Assembly (NCBI GenBank): GCA_024036415.1 | Contig: JAMWET010000488.1 | Location: forward strand, 310,001 to 374,000 | Origin: Prochilodus magdalenae | Taxonomy: Eukaryota; Chordata; Actinopteri; Characiformes; Prochilodontidae | Direction of reading: 5' to 3' | Length of the DNA: 64,000 bases | Part shown: one piece after another, positions 1 to 12,469 of the stretch | How the letters are laid out: the number at the start of each line of letters is the position of its first letter | How positions within the stretch are numbered: position 1 is the first letter of the stretch | The notes under the pieces: model-generated | What the model was told of the DNA's origin: nothing | Seen by the model: only the letters and a program-made list of their open reading frames with translations | The model's database searches: none | Position numbers and translations under genes: made by a program

Positions 1-345
1 ATTGGTTGTCTTCACCAAGATGACAGCAGGACTTGTCACTAAAGATGACCCACTGATTCACTCCTTGACACTCTGCACAACACCATTGCAGCCTTTGGCG
101 ATGTTGACGTGGTGTCAAGGGCAGGTGTTGTAACAGTCTGCGTTCATGCAGTCCTGCGTCTTGCAGCCATCTGCCAATAGTGCTGGCACTAACAGGATAA
201 TACATGGAGGTTACTGCTCGCTGAATGTCCATAGTCATGGCTGTTGGGTCAGTCAGGTACAGCAATATGGCCCATCTTTGCTTACGTCACATTTCATTCC
301 TGACACTTGATTCCTGCTGGGTGCAACTATCCTTTTGATGCTGAG
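1..345 (-). mobile_element. Tc1/mariner-like transposase fragment, cut by window edge
   Basis: Read on the minus strand, about 1-240 translates to a helix-turn-helix tail (TIGRWLQDAGLHERR) followed by the start of a DDE catalytic domain (WCCAECQGVNQWVIFSDKS). This is the usual layout of IS630/Tc1/mariner transposases, where the aspartate in IFSDKS is the first catalytic acid. The element continues past position 1, so its terminal repeat and the rest of the catalytic triad cannot be judged. Upstream sequence to about 345 is more degraded. It is probably a dead copy rather than a host gene. Confidence 0.75.
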
Positions 346-3000
346 TGACGTGGTGAACAATTCTCAGCTCCACAGTGATACTATGGTAAAGGCATGCGAG
401 TGGATGTTGTGCTGGCATGAGTGAATGTGCATCAAGTGAACTGATGCTGTTCCTTCCATCTTTCTCCTCATTTGTCTGCTACTTTGAAAACAATTTGCAT
501 GACTGACTGTTATGACTACCCTGCAACCCAGCTAACAGATTCATGGTGGCTCCATGTGGGATTTAACAGGGTGTGGGCTTTTAGTGAGGTTTTAGATGGG
601 CCCCAACTGGGTTATAGCCATGCGCCCCAGTAGTTATATTTGTGGCTTATGTTGAGTTAATGTTGTGAGTCACAGTTAGGTTACAGTTGTGAGCCAAAGC
701 CAAGCTGCTCATTCATGTGTGAGTACAGGGATTTGTTTTGTAATTATTTCTTGAATTCATTTCCATAAATGTGCAAATGCGTCAGACTCATCCCTCTTAA
801 ACATGAGTCTATAAATGTCCCCTCTTTCCCACATTGCTACATTTTTAGCTGAAGAAAAAATGCCAGTTCCTGTAACTGATTGGAACTGGCTCAAAATGTT
901 AAAAAGGTGATCTAGAATCTGATTTAACCAGGAGTTATATACTGTATAAGGTAAACTAAGACGGCACATGCCTATTCAAAATAAATCAGGGACCATAAAT
1001 GGAGCCAAATGGCTTAAATGACAGCATTCATTTACTATTTCATGACTTGTCCATGCCTTTAATTTTGGAAAGTAGGTCATTTTAGGTATGTATTTCCCTT
1101 AAAAAAAAATAACCTATATAGGTATATGGGCAGTAGGAGCTAGTAGCACTGTTAATGGGTACTGATTGCTTGGTGAGCTAAAACAGTTTGTGTTCACTGA
1201 CATCTTAAACATACATGAGGCACGATTATAAAGTCCTATAGTTGGACTTCACATGTCTGAAAAATAGAGCAGCTGATCTGTGTTTAGTGAATGACTGCAT
1301 TCTCCTATTTAAAAGTATTTACAAACTGTGATTTTGCACCAACCTATTTTATGCCCTGGAGCACCTTCTATTGTTAGTCAAACCTAATATATAGTGTAAT
1401 ATATAGAATAGTGGATTTTCACACTGTAACGCTATTTTTAATTTTATAGTAAATACTGTTTGGTATATTAAAGCAAAAGTAAATAATAAATGCATTAACA
1501 GTATGAAAGTACACTGACTTAGCTGTATAGGTGTCATCCTGTTGTGAAAGTAAGGTGATGCCTGTTGGTAATTACAGAGTGAATGAGCTGTAGCCATTTA
1601 AAATATCACAGAAGTGCAGAAACTATATGTAATACATATAACATAAAATAACCCACTTAGTGTCCAGGTGTACTGCCTACATTACCTATCAAGGCCCCAC
1701 TTGTGGCCCATCATGGCCTCATCACTAGGGTACACAGTAAAGATCCCATATAGGCCTGGTGGAAGAAAATTGTATTTCGGATTTTGCATCTTATCTAAGA
1801 CAGAGGAATTAGTGTTGCTCCACTTCATTGTCTTTGGTTGATCTGCGTCTGTTGTACATGGAGTAATGGTTTAATACCAGCTTCTACAAACTACAGAGAG
1901 ACAATCCTACTTGTGTCAAGTTGACCAAATAGCTATTTTATGGCTGTTGCTACTTTAAAAGTTCTTGATGAATAGACATTTTGGGTCTTTGCCCACCTAT
2001 TCATGAAGTCCTAGTGATGCCTCAGTTGGCAGAAGCAGGGTTGAAAAGCTGAAAAGCTAATCTAGTTAGCCCTTCAGCATACACTGCTAGTACAGTTTGT
2101 AGTAGCTCTTGTAAACCTGAAAGATACTACATTAATCTATTATCTTAAACCTAATCTTAAATTTTCAAAATGAAGTTATATTTTAAATAGGAAAATATTG
2201 AATCATAAGCGAGACAGATTTATAAGTATTTCCATTGCAGTATGCCTGTATATGTCTCTCAAGCAGCCCAGCTTGGCACCCATTGGTTGGCCACATGAGC
2301 TAACACACATATGACCCCATATGGAGACAACTGGCAAGGCATTGTTAACCTATGTGGGGTTCATTTGGATATGCTGGCTGGGGAAGGTCTGCTGTGTGTA
2401 AATGAAACTAGCTAATCTTGGCGTAGCAAGGTAAAGACCCAGCTCAAACAACAAGGTCTAACATAACCCTTTCTAACCCATTGCTTCTATAGTGTGCACC
2501 CATATGGCCAGTGACCTGATACTAGGTGGGTGTTTCTGTGTTTGTGATAAACTGGCAGATGCTCGTGCACATGTACACGTGCATGTGTACATGTGCGTCC
2601 CGCATTTCATGCAATAGTGCTGAAAATAGCTTTGGGTTACAAATACAACTGACAAACCTAGGGTGCAGAACCAGCCACAGAAATTTGAATAAGCTCCCAG
2701 CGCCATCTACTGGGTGAGATCAGAAGTAACCGCTTACAGCATAAAATATCAACACTAGAACTACAAACCTGCTGGCAGACATCTTTGAAGGTTAGTCAGT
2801 TCGATCCTACGCTAGGCCTAATGTTTTTCTTTTAATGCAGGAATTTTTTTTTTAAAGTTTAATGTTTTAACCTGTGTTTATCTTGTTCCTTAATACAAAC
2901 CCTAAAGGATGTTTAAATCTAGGCTCACTTCATTTCTAAGTGCTGACACACATGTACAAAATAAAACCACCCGGAACAGTATTTTATAGAAACTAGAGTT
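346..3000. other. Intergenic DNA with no recognisable gene
   Basis: No open frame here resembles a known protein and none shows paired splice sites. The sequence is moderately AT-rich and looks like old decayed repeats. The only clear structure is a perfect hairpin at 2567-2596, listed separately. Confidence 0.5.
2567..2596. repeat. Perfect 12-bp inverted repeat, 6-nt spacer
   Basis: GCACATGTACAC at 2567-2578 is followed by the spacer GTGCAT and its exact reverse complement at 2585-2596. It is an alternating purine/pyrimidine-rich block, so it could form a cruciform, or it may simply be a degenerate CA/TG microsatellite. Confidence 0.85.
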
Positions 3001-3240
3001 AAGCCAACATATCAAATGCTGACACTAAAAATTCAATTGTTTGTTGAAAAATGTAGCTCCATTTTAAATTTGAGTCAAAGATTCAGGACAGTTTGAACAA
3101 AAGACCGGTAAAGTTGTGCAATGCTAAAAACACACACCTGGCAGAACAGCTCACAACTTAATTAGGGTAACTGGCAACCAGTTGAGTACCAAAGAGCATC
3201 TCAGAGAGGCAGAGTGTTTCAGAATTATTGATGGAAACAG
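3001..3240. mobile_element. Fragment of a Tc1-like repeat family also seen at 15.1-16.4 kb
   Basis: The stretch with 'catatcaaatgctga', 'attttaaatttga' and 'acaacttaattagg' follows the same order as the left end of the element at 15125-16373. From memory, this terminal region belongs to a Tc1-type transposon that is abundant in teleosts. No coding sequence remains in this copy. Confidence 0.5.
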
Positions 3241-3943
3241 GTTAAAAAATATGTTGCAATTGTAAAGAACGATAAACAAATACTATCCTTAGTCCCTACT
3301 GCTGCTAATGACCTCCATCACTGTAGCTTCTAGCTCCAAGTTCATCAATCTGGTCCTCTTTTACAAGAGGTTTCTTCTCAGCCGCCTCCTAAGGCTCCAC
3401 ACCAACTTAAATACCTGCCCTGTACCATAATAACCGAGAGCTCTGTAGTCTTTCATTATGGCTAACTGTACTTACTCTTTCATTTATCCCTTCATCTCCA
3501 TCTTCCTTCCCAGTCTCTCCACATCTTTTTTTATCCCTTACTCCACTTCACCTTTTTCCTTCTACTCAACTAAAGCTGATTCTCCTCAGTTCACTTCCTC
3601 CTGCCTTTCTTTACGTTCCTTACCCACTTTAGCACCTTTCTTGTCTTCTTTCCAGTCTGTGGTGTTTTCTGCTTATCCTACTGTTAAATTATCGAAATGC
3701 TTATATGCTTGTCTGAAATCTGTGTGGATTTTTATTTGATATTTCTCACATCAGTTACATTTCTATCAAACTTAATAATGCAATGAAAATATCATCTGAA
3801 TCTATATGGATATGTTCTGAAATGGACCATCTGTGTTGCTTGAAACGTGACAGTAAGAGTGTAAGAACAGTCTGTGCACCAGAATCAGCACAACTGTTAT
3901 TTTTAGGTGTCTTTAAAATGAAAGGGAATGAAAACTTAAGCCA

Positions 3944-3949
3944 TTTATT
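3944..3949 (-). terminator. atp5pd: Likely polyadenylation signal of atp5pd
   Basis: The plus-strand TTTATT is AATAAA on the minus strand, about 150 bp past the atp5pd stop codon. A second AATAAA at 3731-3736 is an alternative. Both fit a short 3' UTR. Confidence 0.5.
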
Positions 3950-4097
3950 TCTCTTTTCTTTTTTTAGCCATACATACAATGGTGCTGAGCCGCTTCACAA
4001 AATCTCTTCTACTTAGCATTTAACAGACTGGACTATACAATTTAATCCTGCACTCAAAGACTTGTTAACTTATACACAACTGGACTTTGCTAATAAA

Positions 4098-7000
4098 TTA
4101 CAGTTCAGCAATAGGCTTGTGTGGCCAGTATGGATGCTTCTCCTTGTCCAGCTTTGTCTCTGGGAAAGCACTATTGAGGTCTTCAATGGTCATCTGGTCA
4201 AATGGAATCATGGTCTTGAACTTCTCAAGCTGCCAAAAACAAAGGGAGACAGAAGTTATTTCTACAATCATGAACTTTAGGGACTGGTTTTCCAGAGATG
4301 GATTAAGTCTAGTCTTTGACTAAACAGCTGCGTCAATGCTGAATCACCACTGGACAATTGTTTTAACTCCAGGGTTAGGTTAAATCTTGGTCTGAGAAAC
4401 AGGCTTTAAAGTCTTGGTTAGCACACGTATAAGACACTGTCCAAAGACCAGCGTTTTTCCTCAGTTTACTACAACACTGTATTCATACAGAAAAAAAATA
4501 CATGGCCATCTTTTTGTTCATCTTGTTATTCTAAAGCATGAGTTGGTGCATAATCAAGGATCTATCCATATATGTGGTGTTCACAAATGTGTTTTGTTTC
4601 ATCTGTTATATAACCATAAGCACTGCAATCCGACACTTCCTCATGGGTAAAGCTATTTTTTGAGGATGTATGTATTTGTGTGTGATGTTACAATACAATG
4701 ACATATCAGGTGATTTTTAAAAAATGTATTATTTGTTCATAATTTTTTTTAAGGAATTAACATCTCATTGACAGGCAAAGCAGAAAGTACCTATGCTGGA
4801 GTTGTTTTAGTGAGTAACGTATACTTTCTATACGTTACTCAATGACAGACATGGTTGCTGTATAACAGACACAAGCTGAGCCAGAAACCTTTTGATCGCC
4901 ATTAAAAATAATGAAATCAGGAAATTATTCAATCAAAGATGTAACTCACAAAAAGCTACTGCTCCAGTTGAAACTTTTACAGGTTTTAATTATTAACACT
5001 CAATGAATTCTGATATAATAAGAATAACTGAGCCGTGCACAGCAAGTCCTCAGAAAGTTCCAATGATTAGTACAGACTGTCCAGCCTTATAATATCATAA
5101 AAATCACTTGTAGGGAGAGCAGAGGTTGACCTTTCAGTAGTGATTTGCTCTAGCGTAGTGATCAGCATTGAGGCACGTTTCTATAACCAGCAGTAAGCAG
5201 AGTGGTCAATACAAATGACATCCTTCATCTACCTAAGACTTCACAGTAACATTACAGAACACTGTACAATGTGCAGCTTACCTCCTTCTCATACTGAGCA
5301 ATACGAGCTTTGGAAGCCTGAACGTAATCGACAGCGTTTTTATTCTGCAGCATGACAAGATGACCATGAAAAAGAAAAACAACAGTCAGGATAAACAGTA
5401 TAGACAGCAAAATAAAACAATATACACAACTGTATTTAGAAGTTCTCCTTGCACTGACTTCAAGGGGGTTAAAACCCTATGAGATTGTTCATCTTAGTCA
5501 TGAACTAACAGCAAAAGCAGGCAAATATCAATAAATTAGCTTTAGTGATACCACCCACTCTGAACCACTGCCCAATGTATACATTACTGGAAGCTCTGTC
5601 TTAATAATAAATCAATATGATGCTAGATTAATAGATAGACAGACACTTTCCATTCTGAACATTCTGGGTAATTTATTTATTGTGAGAAACTGCCTCACAA
5701 TGCATCACAATATGCTTTTCTGAGAACGCCTCCCAGCTGCATGCCTCATTAATACGAGAGCATAAGTAGTCCTGTTTATTTGGATCTGGTGCAGTGCAGT
5801 GCTGAACAGAATGGATTCATAGTTTTACTATAATTTTAATATTTTAAATTTGGCCAAGTTTTTTCCAATAAATGTGTATTTTGCCCACCTTTACTTTTGA
5901 CATACATTCTTTAATTTTGGTTTATTTTTTAAACTTGGTTCTTCAATGATTCTTTAGTAAAGGCAATGTTTCTTTTGCTGAACAATAGATACTTTGAATG
6001 CATAAATGAGTCTTTACAAGGTCATATTACTGTTGTATGTGTTTCTTTAAAGATTAGAATAGTTTTATATACCATACACATCATTACTGTTACAAATCAA
6101 AGGAGGCTTTTTGGAACTATACTGAACCCTTTTTTGCTAAAAGTACTCATCCAGAAAGTATATTTTCATCAACTTCAATAAACTGACTAAAGATTTATCT
6201 GATAGTGACAAACAAATATGGTATTATTTATTAAGATATATTACATTATATATACAAACATTGTAACATTTTATTTTATTAATACAAACAATACTATGAC
6301 TAAATGAAATAGAGTAAGAATCACTTACAGACTCTTGTTCCTGTGCATCGATCTTTGCAGTCTGGGTGTCCACAGGCTCAGGAACAGTCAGAGCAGCAAA
6401 CTGTGGTTTGAGAATTTTAGGGTAGGGAGACCAGAGAGAGTCAATATGGTAAACAGCCATATTGGACACATAAAGCCAATAAGGCAGAAGTGGTGTGAAC
6501 TGATCCTACATAAAGAAGAAGGCCAACTGATCCTTCCAACCGTCTTAACAGCTGACCATCAAATGTCATCTCTAGTAAAATCATGGATTCAACTATAACA
6601 TGGTTGTTACGTCCAATGCTTTATTATTTTTTTTAATAAAAAAAACAAAAACAAACAAAGTATTAAGTAGCCTATTTGACCTGATTTCAAATAGACTATA
6701 CTCTATAGTCAAATAGACTACTGTCCCGTACCAACTATATATAGCAACTATCTCCCAGATGCAGGCACAGCACCCAACATGGGTTTATTCTGTATCACGG
6801 GAAACATGACAGAAACCGGTGACGGTGCTCTGGATTTCACAGCTAAAAGGAGCAAACCTAAAAATGTGTGTTTTATGAAAGTGCAAAGGGAAAGATGATT
6901 ACATATGAAACCCTGCAGAACACCCAGAAAGTCAGTCCTCTTTGGAACCAACAACCACTACTATATAGCTAGCCTGTTTTGACAAACGGTGCTACCATGT

Positions 7001-7797
7001 GGAAATATCCAACCGTACCACAGTTTTACAGGTAGCGCTTGAGATAAAACTGTACTTTGATAGCTTTTAAAAAAAAACAAAAAAAAAAACAAAAAAAAAA
7101 CAAAAAAAACCACGCAGTATTACATTTATAAAGTAAGCTTCTTAATCACATTTCTTCTTTCCTCCTCAAATGGTGCAGCAGTTATTACAATGCTTGAGCA
7201 TCAGAAAGTAACTGCTGAAACGGGTAGTAAACATAACTGTAAGATATTTTATTGCACTTATATAGACAAGTCTAACAATATTAAGTATCTTCTTGTTGGG
7301 AATAAAATAGTTAAATACAGCTTAAATACAGTTAAAAAAAAATCTGACATTTGAATAGCAGCAAAAAAATCAACAGCTCTAGAGAGTGTCACTGTTTTGC
7401 ATTGCTGCCATTGTTTAATGTGTTCAATGTGTCCGGGCTCTTAGACAGCACAGACATTACAGTGGTGTGAGAAAGAGCACTAGAACTCACCTTCTTCTCA
7501 AACTCATCCACCATGCCTGCTTTGGCCACTGTCTTCCTGTAATGACTCCAGTCAATGGAAGCTGGCTTCTCGGACAGCGAGGCAAGTCTACAAAGAACAG
7601 CAGTTTAATGTAGATTGTAATGCAACACCAAATTACACAGGCATATTAATTCATCACCCCGGTGACGGGACTCACTTAGCAGAGATGGCATCACTTCGGG
7701 TCTTCAGGTTGTTGAACATGGCTCTCTGGTTAGGAGGCACCCTCTCTGCAAAGGCCAGCCAGTCAATGGCCTTTGTTGCAGCTCGTCGCCCTGCCAT
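4098..7797 (-). CDS. atp5pd: ATP synthase peripheral stalk subunit d, mitochondrial (five coding exons)
   Basis: Subunit d is part of the peripheral stalk of mitochondrial F1Fo ATP synthase, which holds the F1 head still while the rotor turns at the inner membrane. Coding exons are 7676-7797 (exon begins 7807, ATG at 7795-7797), 7491-7587, 6329-6400, 5282-5344 and 4098-4229. All introns are GT-AG and phases join cleanly to 486 nt, giving 161 aa, the same length I recall for the mammalian protein. Recognisable segments are MAGRRAATKAIDWLAFAE, KAGMVDEFEKKF, SKARIAQYEKE, the highly conserved IPFDQMTIEDLN, and the C-terminal KHPYWPHKPI. There is no classical cleavable presequence, as is usual for this subunit. 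A non-coding first exon lies near 9165-9240. Nothing suggests a pseudogene. Confidence 0.96.
4230..5281. other. atp5pd last intron
   Basis: AT-rich intronic sequence with the small hairpin at 4811-4841. I see no further exon or complete transposon. Confidence 0.7.
4811..4841. repeat. Perfect 13-bp hairpin downstream of atp5pd exon 5
   Basis: TGAGTAACGTATA at 4811-4823 pairs exactly with its reverse complement at 4829-4841 across the 5-nt loop CTTTC. It lies in the last intron of atp5pd, between the exons at 5282-5344 and 4098-4229. Confidence 0.9.
5345..6328. other. atp5pd intron between exons at 6329-6400 and 5282-5344
   Basis: AT-rich sequence with no open frame resembling a known protein. 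Nothing else recognisable. Confidence 0.7.
6401..7490. other. atp5pd intron with an A-rich simple repeat
   Basis: Intronic DNA. At about 7067-7111 it carries runs of A interrupted by single C bases, a simple repeat. I see no coding or RNA feature. Confidence 0.7.
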
Positions 7798-9164
7798 CTT
7801 TCTATTTCTGTAAAAACACACAGTTGGCATATAGTGGTCATATTTAATCATAATGGAACATTATGTGTGACAGTCCCTGTTTACCAGGCTGAGATACAGA
7901 TCCACATTAAAGTACGTCTACAAATAAAGTGAAGTGATGGCTAGTTACTATGAGCTTACTTGTTGGGGCTAGCACCCTTTAATGTTCACCAATGGTTTAA
8001 GTTAACTTAAAAGAGAGCAAACTGCAGCACTTATGCAGCAGTCCCATATAACCTTTTCTCAAGAAATCACAAACTAACCATGTAGGCAACTTCGCCTTGT
8101 AGGCGACTTGCTTATCTAGTTATCGAGTTGTATTTGATCAATGTATTTGTAAAGACAGTAACACACACAATAAATAAAACAGCTGTACACACATCCATCC
8201 AATGTTCCTTTTGCCATGGAAAGACTAACATGTACTTTCACTTAGGCCTACACGATTATAGGAAATATCACAATCATGATTATGGTGGTCAGTATTAAGA
8301 TAACAATTATTTAAATATAATTACTCCATGACTTAATGACATAATGAAACATTATGTATTTATCTAATAGAAAGAAACACATATACTGCACATATACTAC
8401 AGTAAACTTTAGTCAACACGATTTAATCAGTACCACGGTCTAAGGAAATGAAAGACAAATCCAGAGAACCACAGCAAAACTGAATGGGCTATTTCATGAT
8501 TATCTTGTGTGTATAATTGCTGAAGGTAAAAGACAAAATCAGATTAATCTTCCAGTCCTAGTTCCTCTCCTACGCTTGCTGCAGTACCAGCCTCTTCTGG
8601 GAAGGCTTTCAAAGCCTAGCTGTTGGAATATTGCTGTGAGGATTTGAGTGCCTTCAGCCACAAGAGTATTAAAGAGGCTGACACTCCAAATGTAACACAG
8701 TTCCACTGCTCCACTGCCCAATGTTGGGCTGCTTTATACCTCTCGGGTCAACTCCTGGCATTGGACATGGTGACCTTAGGCTCATGTGTGGCGCTTCCAG
8801 AGCGTCCTATTCCTCTGTCACTGCTTTTCTATAGAGGTGATACAGGCTCCGAGTGTGAAACTGGGCGCCTGGGGTACCAATACATGCAGCTTATTGGACC
8901 TGAACTCTGAGTAGTCAGACAAAGTGTCTGGATATGTGTACATACTGTATAAAAACTCTGTAAATAAACTGAATTCAGCGCGGCTACTGCTGTCACAGAG
9001 CGAAGGTCTCTCCAAGCGGCTCCCAACAAGGTCAGAATGTACACGGGAGAAGGAACCGTGATACTAGAGTCCGGAACTCTGATAAGTTCAAGGCTGAAGT
9101 AATGCGTTATAATGCCCAGACAGTGCAATTAAAGTTAAATGATTAGTTTTCCAGTTCTACTTAC

Positions 9165-9240
9165 CAGCAGAAGATCAAGCCGACGCTGTAAAGACTGAAG
9201 CGTGATGGCTGCCAGAAGCGGAAACACCAGATTCTGCGTA
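9165..9240 (-). promoter_or_regulatory. atp5pd: Probable non-coding first exon and start region of atp5pd
   Basis: On the minus strand a GC-richer segment ends at CTGCTG followed by a consensus donor GTAAGT at 9164 and below. The first coding exon has an acceptor 10 nt before its ATG, so a 5' UTR exon is required. The upstream boundary and start site are not visible. The GC-rich sequence just beyond (about 9240-9300) is a plausible TATA-less promoter. Confidence 0.55.
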
Positions 9241-9299
9241 TAGACCACAACACCGACACAGCGGTACTGACCCCTAGCGGCTCCGCCCGGTAACGGCGC

Positions 9300-11159
9300 T
9301 TCTGTATTTAAACTAGAAGACGCTCATAATTAGATTTCACTTGACAGTTAGATATGAGAAATTCAGTTTATACACGTACAGAACTAGTATTAGTAGCAGA
9401 CCTACACAGGCCTAGTCCTCTATTAGACTGCTAAATGGAACAAGAATCATTTATTTCTTCCTAGTAGATTTAATCAAATTCTTTTTCATGTCTAAACAAT
9501 CTCATTTTCATGTTATATATTCTGGTCTTCTGAGGAAGCAGGGATCCAGAGGACTCTCTGGCAGCCTCTTGTCTAATTTAGGCTCTGCCATTACAACCTT
9601 TCCTGGTCCTAGATTTCAGCTGGGCTGCTGGCGTGGATCTGTTTGCCTGCACTATTTTTCATGTTGTGATTTTGATGTCTTTACCAGCTTTTCTGATGTC
9701 CATCGGAGCCACGCTTTAGATCTGGCATGGCACTGCTAGGGTTCCATCTCACTTTATATAAATATAAGAGCAAAGAGTCTGATGTGTAAATGTAAACATT
9801 GCTGTTTCTTAAAACATACAACTCTAGGGAATTGTGTCATGATAAACTGAGCTGTTCCTGCCTGAGCATTACCAGTCCATGTATAGGAAAGGCACTGCAA
9901 AAACAGCCCATGTTTAAATGACTGTTTTTTTTTTTGTGATGGCACAAAAACCAGGACATCTGCATGCATCTTTATATTTATCCTACAGCAGATGAGATTT
10001 GGATAATATGGGATATTGATATGGAATTACACTACAGAAGGTTTTTTTGGAACGCATTTGACGGAATGTACTTTTCTGATAGGTCTGTCTACTTTTTGGA
10101 TGCTCTAATTCCATTTACTTCATAACTTCATTATTTCATGTTTTTTACTTAAACATTTTTCTTCACTAATATTTTTTAAGATCCATTTTCCTACGGTTAG
10201 TTTTTCCTAGGCGTCCACTTACAATGCCTCTAAGGATTAACATGGCATTATATTGTAATGGCCGTTCTTCCCTTTAAGCCTCTTAATTGCTGCTTGTTAC
10301 TGTGACTCATATATTACTAATATCTCCATTTCTTTAGCTTTGCATTTTTCTACATCATTTGAGCTCAGATAATGGCCCTTTACTGTATGTAAAGCTGTCA
10401 CCATGAATGGCCAGTATGAGGTTTCAAAACCTTATACTAATGTATTTTAACATACATTAGGAAGAACAGCATGTTTTGCCTTCAGTAAGGTTTTTTCTTG
10501 GTCACTGATGATTGGTAAATAACCTGTTGTGTCTATTTTGTGTTGTACCATTTTCAGACTGAAACACTCAAGAGGGCGGGGCAAACTTCTGTTTGGTTGG
10601 TGTTTTTATAACAAAAAAACAACAACAGTAAATTGACAGTATCGTTTTTGCAGCTTGGTTGCAAGATATTCTTTGTATGGATGGTGGGGTACATATTAAA
10701 GCCAGTTGTGCTTCTATATTACATCAAATGCTTTTGTTTCCTAAAGGACCCATTAAATTCACAACTGTATTTATAAATACAAAAAGTTTTAGTCTGAGGC
10801 AGTAAAATCCTTAGTCATATTCAGAGAAAACAAGTTTCTGGTATAGTCTACTGAGATGTATGAACACACTGAGATGTATGAACACATTGTTTCCGCATCA
10901 GTACAATGTATTATACTAACCCACTCTGCTTATATATGATGTTACTAGTGTTTATACTATGTCTAGGTGGAAATGATGTACACAGGTCCAGTCTGTGTTC
11001 AGTAAGTAAGTAAGGGCTCCCGCCAGTGTTACGTAGCTGAGTTCTCATCACCCAGCAGTCACGGGTTGGTCCCCCTCTGATCCTGCCTGTGGGCTGCACT
11101 GTGGGCACTGAGTCTGTTTCTGCTCCTGCACAGGCAGAGCTGACCGCAGCTGAGTGACC
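9300..11159. other. Intergenic region between atp5pd and slc16a5
   Basis: The two genes are divergent (atp5pd minus, slc16a5 plus). The sequence is AT-rich with no credible gene. An 18-bp unit (actgagatgtatgaacac) is repeated twice in tandem at about 10849-10888. Confidence 0.55.
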
Positions 11160-11318
11160 GGCGGGGAGGGGACAGGCCACTTCATGTCGAGTGCAGATGC
11201 CATCTTCATGCTAAGGTAAGGAACAAAAACCTAACCCTGCTGAGAAAAGCCGGGTGTGTGGACAGGGAGGGAGAGACGAACGAACTCCGATTATGAAGGA
11301 GTTTGTGGACGCAAGGTA
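11160..11318 (+). promoter_or_regulatory. slc16a5: Candidate 5' UTR exon/promoter region of slc16a5
   Basis: A GC-richer, CpG-containing stretch on the coding side has two consensus donors: CTAAG|GTAAGG ending at about 11214 and GCAAG|GTAAGA at about 11314. The first coding exon of slc16a5 starts after an acceptor at 14645, so an upstream non-coding exon is expected. Which donor is used cannot be decided here. CpG content stays raised to about 11850. Confidence 0.35.
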
Positions 11319-12469
11319 AGACCATCGTGTACAGCAGGCACCGGGGACCTGTCATTATAGATCTGGCCAGCTATAACCTATAAGACCGACTAGTTTTATA
11401 ACCGCTATAAATGATTGTTATTCGTGATTAGGTCGACTGTAGTGCGAACAGGTGCTGCTGTTCCCATGGAGACCGGTGCGTAAAAAGACGTGATAAATTG
11501 AGAGCGCATGAGGAAAAACACGCTGCGCACATCTGGTGCAGTAACAAGCAGTCAGTCAACCGAGACGGTCCGGGATTATAACCCTCCAGAGGCAGATTAA
11601 CGGCGCTGGGTTTTTATCCTCGGGATTCGCGGTGGGCAAAGTTGCGCGAAAGGAAGCGGGAATTAAACGGAACGGTCAGTTCAGAACCGAGCTCCCATTC
11701 ACAGGAGCGCTGTAGTATTCAGTCAGCAGCCCGAAGCCCGTAACGTCCCCATGTAGAGGACGTCCCATCAACAGGGGGCTTTTAATAATGCACGGGGCCA
11801 GGTGAGGACACTAGGAGGGTCCGGGCAGCAGTATTTCCCTGTCGAGTACGGCGTTTTCCATATGGAGGGACCTGCTGGCTTGAACTGCAGTCCCATATCT
11901 ATTAAAACAGTCACACATACAGACCACAGACATTACAGGGGTGCTACTGTTATCTATTTCAATTAAATTCAGATATTAATAAACTAAATATGTACAATAT
12001 TTATCATGTTTCTACTGGGAGGTTTTTCAACCCTAAACCACTACATTTACACCTGGAAACACTTTTAAAGATGAGTTTACTCTTGTTAAAGTTGACTACT
12101 TTAGATTAATCAGCCGTTTTACTTTTAAATGATAATAATTCAAATTATATTTTACTCCATAGAACTCAATGAGTAGGAGCCTTATGTTAGACTAGTAAGT
12201 ATGACTGGATGCCTGTCCCTTATGGTAAGCTGTAAGAAGCCATTGTTCAGAACTAAATGTGTCTCACAGTCTGAACATCAGTGTTTAACAGTATGAATAG
12301 ACACTACCGAAACATATGTTTTCAGAAAAAGTGTGTTTTATGGCAAAATGAATGAGTCTATATGTGTATAGCGATTCAAACTTATTGAATTATGCTTAAA
12401 ATGAGCTAAAATTGTCAAGTGTGAAACAACTGGTGAAGTTCTGGAGGTGTTATAATAGCACTGGTAGTA

